Below are positions 7,933-11,231 of a stretch of 11,231 nucleotides of DNA, piece by piece. Position numbers and translations under genes: made by a program. Within the stretch, counting starts at the first letter, position 1; each line of letters starts with the position of its first letter. This stretch comes from SP202 sp036339395 (GTDB lineage: Bacteria > Planctomycetota > Phycisphaerae > Phycisphaerales > SM1A02). The notes under the pieces were generated by a model. That model ran no database searches, was not told where the DNA came from, and saw only the letters and a list, made by a program, of their open reading frames with translations. The stretch lies in assembly GCA_036339395.1 (NCBI GenBank), contig JAYZBD010000082.1, positions 1 to 11,231 of the forward strand. The letters are read 5' to 3'.

Positions 7933-7954
7933 GAACCCATCGGAACATGGGTTC
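7933..7954 (+). repeat. 8-bp perfect inverted repeat upstream of the secretin gene
   Basis: GAACCCAT and ATGGGTTC pair perfectly around the 6-base spacer CGGAAC. It is about 80 bases before the secretin start and about 108 bases after the carA stop. No T-run follows. It could be an operator or a transcript-end hairpin. Confidence 0.45.
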
Positions 7955-8003
7955 TGATCATGGATGAGGAGCCGGGGCAGACCCTTTTGGTAGCCCTGAA
8001 CGA

Positions 8004-8024
8004 ATCGCGATGAACTATCGCGAT
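8004..8024 (+). repeat. Paired 8-bp palindromes abutting the secretin ribosome binding site
   Basis: ATCGCGAT occurs twice (8004-8011 and 8017-8024), separated by GAACT. Each copy is itself a perfect palindrome, so the pair is a direct and an inverted repeat at once. In RNA the two copies can form an 8-bp stem with a 5-base loop, ending right where the GGGAGA ribosome binding site begins. It may be an operator for a dimeric regulator or a 5'-leader structure that affects translation or mRNA stability. Confidence 0.5.
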
Positions 8025-8030
8025 GGGAGA
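8025..8030 (+). promoter_or_regulatory. Ribosome binding site of the secretin gene
   Basis: GGGAGA with five bases to the ATG at 8036. It supports this start, which also yields a proper signal peptide. Confidence 0.7.
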
Positions 8031-8035
8031 AACGC

Positions 8036-11000
8036 ATGAAGTTGTCTTCAGATCGGTTGCATACCCACCTACTCTGCCCCGTAATCCTGGGCCTGTCCTT
8101 CGGGCTGTGCCTTCCAGTGATTGCACAATCTGAGGAGCCTGCGCCACCGCCGAGCGAATCATCCGAGGATGTGGATGCACAGGTCAACGCCCTGATAGTC
8201 GAAGCGCAGAATCTTGCGCACGAAGGGCGTTGGAAGGAAGCGGCGGACAAGTGCACCGAAGCCTTGAAACTCCAGCCTGGCAACGAGGAAGCGCAGAAGG
8301 GGTACGACCTGTGCATGAGCGTGCTTGGTGAAGAGCCTGCTCCACCACCAGCCGAGGAGCCTTCGCCACCAGCCCAGGAGCCTGCGCCACCAGCCCAGGA
8401 GCCTGCGACTTCTGAACCAACAGCTGAAGATACCGGTACGACGGAACCAGTAGTGCCTGACAAGGCGGAGTCTTCCACGGAGGAACTTGAAGCAAAGGTC
8501 AATGCCATGCTGCTCTCCGCGCAGCGGCTTGCAAGCGAGGGACGATGGAGACAGGCTGCTGACAAGTACGCCGAGGCACTGAAATTGCAGCCCGGCAACG
8601 AGGCGGCGAAAAAGGGCTACCAGGTCTGCATGAACATGCTCAACGAGGGTTCCATGCTCAGCACTGGAAATGGTGTCGGCATGTCCTCGGTCGAGCAGCA
8701 GTTGCGTGAACAGCGACAGCGTGCAGTCGTCGAGTTCAACGAGTCCTACCAGCATGCCCAGGACCTTGTCGACCAGGAAGAGTTCGTTGGTGCCGATCGA
8801 GCCATCTTGACCGCGCAGATCAAGCTTCGACAGCGACGCCAGTATCTCAGCGAGGCCGAGTACAGCCAGATGAACTCGAAGGCCGAGGAGCTCATCGCCA
8901 CGATTGGTTCGATGCGCGTCAGCGATCGTCTTCTCAAGGAGCAGGCATCCCGGGAGGAAGCTGAATCAAGCCGGATCGAGGGTGAACAGAGGGCCCAGTC
9001 CGAACGTGATCGAATCGTTCGTGAAAACCTGAGGCGTGTACGCCAACTCCAGCAGGAACTGAAGTACACCGAGGCACTCCAGGTCATTGACGAGATTCTC
9101 TTTGTCGATCCCAACAATCCCTCGGCACTGATGCTGCGGGATGCATTCACAACCACCGAGCTCTACAGGCAGTTCTCCGATATCGAGAAGAAGCGTGGCA
9201 TCAGTTATGCCCACGAGATGATCGGGATTCGCCAGGGAGTGATTCCACCTCACCGGAATGTCGGGGGAGAGGGCGACCAATCCCTCACGGGCAAGATGTC
9301 CTATCCGGAGGACTGGCCCCAGATCACCCATCGTCGTGGTATCGAGGGCGGCTATGTACCGCCTGCTGCAGATAGACGCGTTCTGGACAGGCTTGAAAGT
9401 GCAACGGCCCCGGTACAGTTCAATGATCGCACCTTTGAGCAGGTCATCCAGTTCTTCGAGACAGAATCCGACCTGAAGTTCTACGTCGATTGGAAGTCCC
9501 TTGAGGATTTCGGTATCGAGCGGGATTCAACGGTCTCCATCGAACTGGGCCACGTGCCCCTTGACCTCGCCTTGACTCGCACGCTCGAGCAGATCGGTGA
9601 CCCACCCGACAACCCGGCATGGCGAGTCGAGGACGGAATGCTCATGATCTCAACCCTTGAGATCTTCGACAGCAGCAAGCGGATGTTCCCGATCGTCTAT
9701 GACGTGCGTGACATCATCATGCCCATCCCGGATTTCGACAATGCTCCGACACTTGACCTGGGCAACTTCGGCGGCGGCGGCGGCGGACTCGGTGGCGGCG
9801 GCTTCGGCGGCGGCGGCGGTGTCGGCGGCGGCGGCGGTGGTGGTGGTGGCGGCTTCGGTGGCGGCGGCGGTGGCGGCGGTGGTGGCGGCGGTGGTGGTGA
9901 TGGCCCCGACTATGGCGAGGAAGAGGAAGAGAACCTCGAGAAGTTGCAGGAAATCATTCGTGACAATGTCGATTCCGAGAACTGGTTCAACCTGACCGGT
10001 GGCGAGGCAAGGATCGAAGAGTTCCAGAAGAACCTGGTTGTCCGTGCAACCCGCAAGTCACACATGCAGATCGGTACCTTGCTGAGGATGCTCCGGGAAG
10101 CGAGGTCGATCCTGATCAACGTCGAGGCAAGGTTCCTCGAGGTTGACACCGACTGGTTCGAGGAGATCGGTGTTGATCTCGACATGTACTTCAATACGAA
10201 CTCGAAGATGTTCGACAAACAAGCCAGTATTGATCCGAATACCCGCCTCAGTGATTTCTTCATCCAGGATGGTGTGAACCAGGGGCAGTTGCAGGATACC
10301 CTGGTCATGGGCAATCTCAATCAGGTAGTAGATGGGACGGCTACTCCCCCCATCAACACGATCAACACTGGCCGGTCATTCATGACCCCGGACGGGGGGA
10401 CACCACCTGTGAACTACATCTACGTCCCAGGTGGGTTCGGACCTGGAAACCAGGTGTCGTCCACTCGTCTCGGTGCCCTGACTCCCGGCTGGAGCCCGAT
10501 TGGGATGACCCAGAACTCGCTTGATGTCGTGCAGACGATTGCCGATGCAACGACATTCGGCTCGTCGGTCATGGCATTGGCACCGGCCATGGGTGTGAAC
10601 ATCCAGTACATGGATGACATCCAGGTGGACCTGCTCATCAAGGCGACGCAGGCGGACAAACGCTCCGTGACCCTGACCGCGCCTCGCCTGACCTTCTACA
10701 ACGGCCAGCAGGCGTGGATTACGGTCAATACCCAGAAGTCCTATGTTGCAGGGTTGACACCTGTCACGGGTGAAGCCTCGGGCGCCTTCCAGCCACAGGT
10801 CGGCATCCTCGCAACCGGGTTCGTACTTGACGTGAAGGGTGCCGTCTCTTCCGATCGACGCTACATCACCATGAATGTCCACTTCCAGTTGACCAAGCCG
10901 GTCGGCGTGGAAAACACGGTGACATTCGGTGGTGCAGCCGGTGGTGGAGGTATCGGTGGTGGTGCTGGAACGTTCGAGGGAACGATTTCGTTGCCATCGA

Positions 11001-11231
11001 TCCTGACCAAGGATCTGTGGGTGACGACGTCCGTGCCCGACAAGGGGACGGCCCTGCTCGGTGGCCAGAGGACCCTGGAGGAGTTCGAGACCGAGGTCGG
11101 TGTTCCGATCCTCTCGAAGATTCCATACCTCAATCGTTTCTTCACGAACCGGGTCACGAGCACCGAGGAAGTGACGCTCCTGATCCTGCTTCGACCGGAG
11201 ATCATCATCCAGTCCGAGAACGAGGACCTCC
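8036..11231 (+). CDS. Secretin-family outer-membrane protein with TPR-like repeats, partial at the right edge
   Basis: 1065 codons are visible with no stop; the gene runs off the window. Order: signal peptide 1-30 (basic start, hydrophobic stretch, likely cut after VIA); TPR-like units 45-97 and 150-202 joined by a Pro/Glu linker; a charged coiled coil (about 218-332); a third TPR-like unit (333-371, ELKYTEALQVIDEILFVDP); an STN-like domain (about 450-540); the YDVRDIIMPIPDF segment at 555; a glycine tract (579-621); an acidic patch; and the secretin core from about 694. Core motifs are EARFLEVDTDWFEEIGVDL, ADKRSVTLTAPRLTFYNGQ, VPDKGTALLGG (1000-1010), VGVPILSKIPYLNRFF (1021-1036) and LLILLRPEIII. 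Secretins form multimeric outer-membrane channels for type II/III secretion or type IV pili. TPRs and a coiled coil in place of visible tandem N domains argue against a standard GspD or PilQ. Substrate and partners are not visible here. I give no symbol. Confidence 0.9.
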   Translation, partial: MKLSSDRLHTHLLCPVILGLSFGLCLPVIAQSEEPAPPPSESSEDVDAQVNALIVEAQNLAHEGRWKEAADKCTEALKLQPGNEEAQKGYDLCMSVLGEEPAPPPAEEPSPPAQEPAPPAQEPATSEPTAEDTGTTEPVVPDKAESSTEELEAKVNAMLLSAQRLASEGRWRQAADKYAEALKLQPGNEAAKKGYQVCMNMLNEGSMLSTGNGVGMSSVEQQLREQRQRAVVEFNESYQHAQDLVDQEEFVGADRAILTAQIKLRQRRQYLSEAEYSQMNSKAEELIATIGSMRVSDRLLKEQASREEAESSRIEGEQRAQSERDRIVRENLRRVRQLQQELKYTEALQVIDEILFVDPNNPSALMLRDAFTTTELYRQFSDIEKKRGISYAHEMIGIRQGVIPPHRNVGGEGDQSLTGKMSYPEDWPQITHRRGIEGGYVPPAADRRVLDRLESATAPVQFNDRTFEQVIQFFETESDLKFYVDWKSLEDFGIERDSTVSIELGHVPLDLALTRTLEQIGDPPDNPAWRVEDGMLMISTLEIFDSSKRMFPIVYDVRDIIMPIPDFDNAPTLDLGNFGGGGGGLGGGGFGGGGGVGGGGGGGGGGFGGGGGGGGGGGGGGDGPDYGEEEEENLEKLQEIIRDNVDSENWFNLTGGEARIEEFQKNLVVRATRKSHMQIGTLLRMLREARSILINVEARFLEVDTDWFEEIGVDLDMYFNTNSKMFDKQASIDPNTRLSDFFIQDGVNQGQLQDTLVMGNLNQVVDGTATPPINTINTGRSFMTPDGGTPPVNYIYVPGGFGPGNQVSSTRLGALTPGWSPIGMTQNSLDVVQTIADATTFGSSVMALAPAMGVNIQYMDDIQVDLLIKATQADKRSVTLTAPRLTFYNGQQAWITVNTQKSYVAGLTPVTGEASGAFQPQVGILATGFVLDVKGAVSSDRRYITMNVHFQLTKPVGVENTVTFGGAAGGGGIGGGAGTFEGTISLPSILTKDLWVTTSVPDKGTALLGGQRTLEEFETEVGVPILSKIPYLNRFFTNRVTSTEEVTLLILLRPEIIIQSENEDL
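8168..8326 (+). repeat. TPR-like unit A of an internal duplication
   Basis: Encodes residues 45-97 of the secretin, containing EGRWKEAADKCTEALKLQPG. It aligns without gaps to unit B, with 33 of 53 identical residues. The helix-turn-helix pattern and the A-L-x-L-x-P-x-N ending fit a TPR, a protein-binding or peptidoglycan-side scaffold repeat. Confidence 0.7.
8333..8407 (+). repeat. In-frame tandem repeat encoding a Pro/Glu-rich linker
   Basis: A 24-base unit (EPAPPPAE) is followed by two 21-base units (EPSPPAQ, EPAPPAQ) and the start of another. The two 21-base copies differ at one base. The linker separates TPR-like units A and B and is probably extended and flexible in the periplasm. Copy number may vary between strains. 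Confidence 0.65.
8483..8641 (+). repeat. TPR-like unit B of an internal duplication
   Basis: Encodes residues 150-202 of the secretin, containing EGRWRQAADKYAEALKLQPG. This is the second copy of unit A, with the ALKLQPGNE and KGY-x-x-CM positions conserved, including the late cysteine. Confidence 0.7.
9770..9898 (+). repeat. Glycine-codon tract in the secretin gene
   Basis: 43 consecutive codons (residues 579-621): 39 are glycine, almost all GGC or GGT, broken only by L, F, V and F. Glycine runs are 6, 4, 5, 10 and 14 long. The reading frame is intact on both sides, entering from LGNF and leaving into DGPDYGEEEEE. The tract joins the YDVRDII segment to the acidic stretch before the secretin core and is presumably a flexible loop. 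Confidence 0.85.

Larger units (their letters stand above)
7825..8035 (+). other. Intergenic region between carA and the secretin gene
   Basis: 211 bases with no credible reading frame. It contains three inverted repeats, listed separately (7847-7868, 7933-7954, 8004-8024), and the ribosome binding site of the downstream gene. A poor promoter candidate is TTGCAG (7873-7878), an 18-base spacer and TAGACT (7897-7902), matching the consensus at three and four positions. No clear rho-independent terminator for carA is seen, because none of the stems is followed by a T-run. Confidence 0.5.

Noticed and set aside
7847..7954. Rho-independent terminator for carA
   Set aside because: Both stems in this stretch are short and neither is followed by a T-run, so they are listed only as inverted repeats.
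7974..7996. Hairpin GGGC...GCCC around CCTTTTGG
   Set aside because: The stem is interrupted by mismatches and there is no T-run or other context, so it is too weak to call.
8333..8407. Possible short repeat array resembling a CRISPR
   Set aside because: The copies are contiguous 21-24 base units in coding frame with no spacers, so this is a coding tandem repeat.
7921..8755. Overlapping minus-strand open frames opposite the start of the secretin gene
   Set aside because: Their low-complexity Trp/Gly/Ser runs are the antisense image of the Pro/Glu-rich repeat. They also cover the secretin's signal peptide and ribosome binding site.
9770..9898. Frameshift or assembly error in the glycine tract
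   Set aside because: I followed the frame codon by codon. The same frame enters from LGNF and exits into DGPDYGEEEEE and continues to conserved secretin motifs, so no frameshift is present. An error in tract length by whole codons cannot be excluded.

Overview
The window is a stretch of bacterial chromosome, GC-rich by eye, and densely coding: three genes on the minus strand (positions 1-6586), then two on the plus strand (6625 to the right edge). The organism is Gram-negative, because the last gene encodes an outer-membrane secretin with a signal peptide. The secretin's style is TPR-like repeats, a coiled coil, an STN-like domain, a long glycine-rich insert and a short secretin core. From memory of that family it resembles Planctomycetota, perhaps Phycisphaerae. 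This assignment is an inference made without any search.

Left part, minus strand, in transcription order: priA (replication restart helicase, 6586-4292), then sucA (2-oxoglutarate dehydrogenase E1, from about 4128 to 1282) and odhB/sucB (dihydrolipoyl succinyltransferase E2, 1242-1). sucA and odhB are 39 bases apart and look like one operon for the 2-oxoglutarate dehydrogenase complex of the TCA cycle. The E3 gene (lpd) is not in the window. The 163-base gap between priA and sucA holds an extended -10 promoter candidate and two imperfect palindromes, so sucA-odhB probably has its own regulated promoter.

Middle: priA and carA (carbamoyl-phosphate synthase small subunit, 6625-7824) diverge from a gap of only 38 bases. 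A TACAAT box sits so close to the carA ATG that the predicted transcript would begin at the start codon, which suggests a leaderless mRNA. carB is not adjacent.

Right part: after a 211-base gap with three inverted repeats comes a secretin-family gene (8036 to beyond 11231) that is open at the window edge. Its first 1065 residues contain a signal peptide, two near-identical TPR-like units joined by a Pro/Glu-rich linker, a coiled coil, a third TPR-like unit, an STN-like domain, a 43-residue glycine tract and nearly the whole secretin core. A pair of 8-bp palindromes lies immediately before its ribosome binding site.

Most of the window is conserved housekeeping. The secretin and the intergenic signals are the least ordinary parts. 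I saw no tRNA, rRNA, CRISPR array, insertion sequence or prophage gene.
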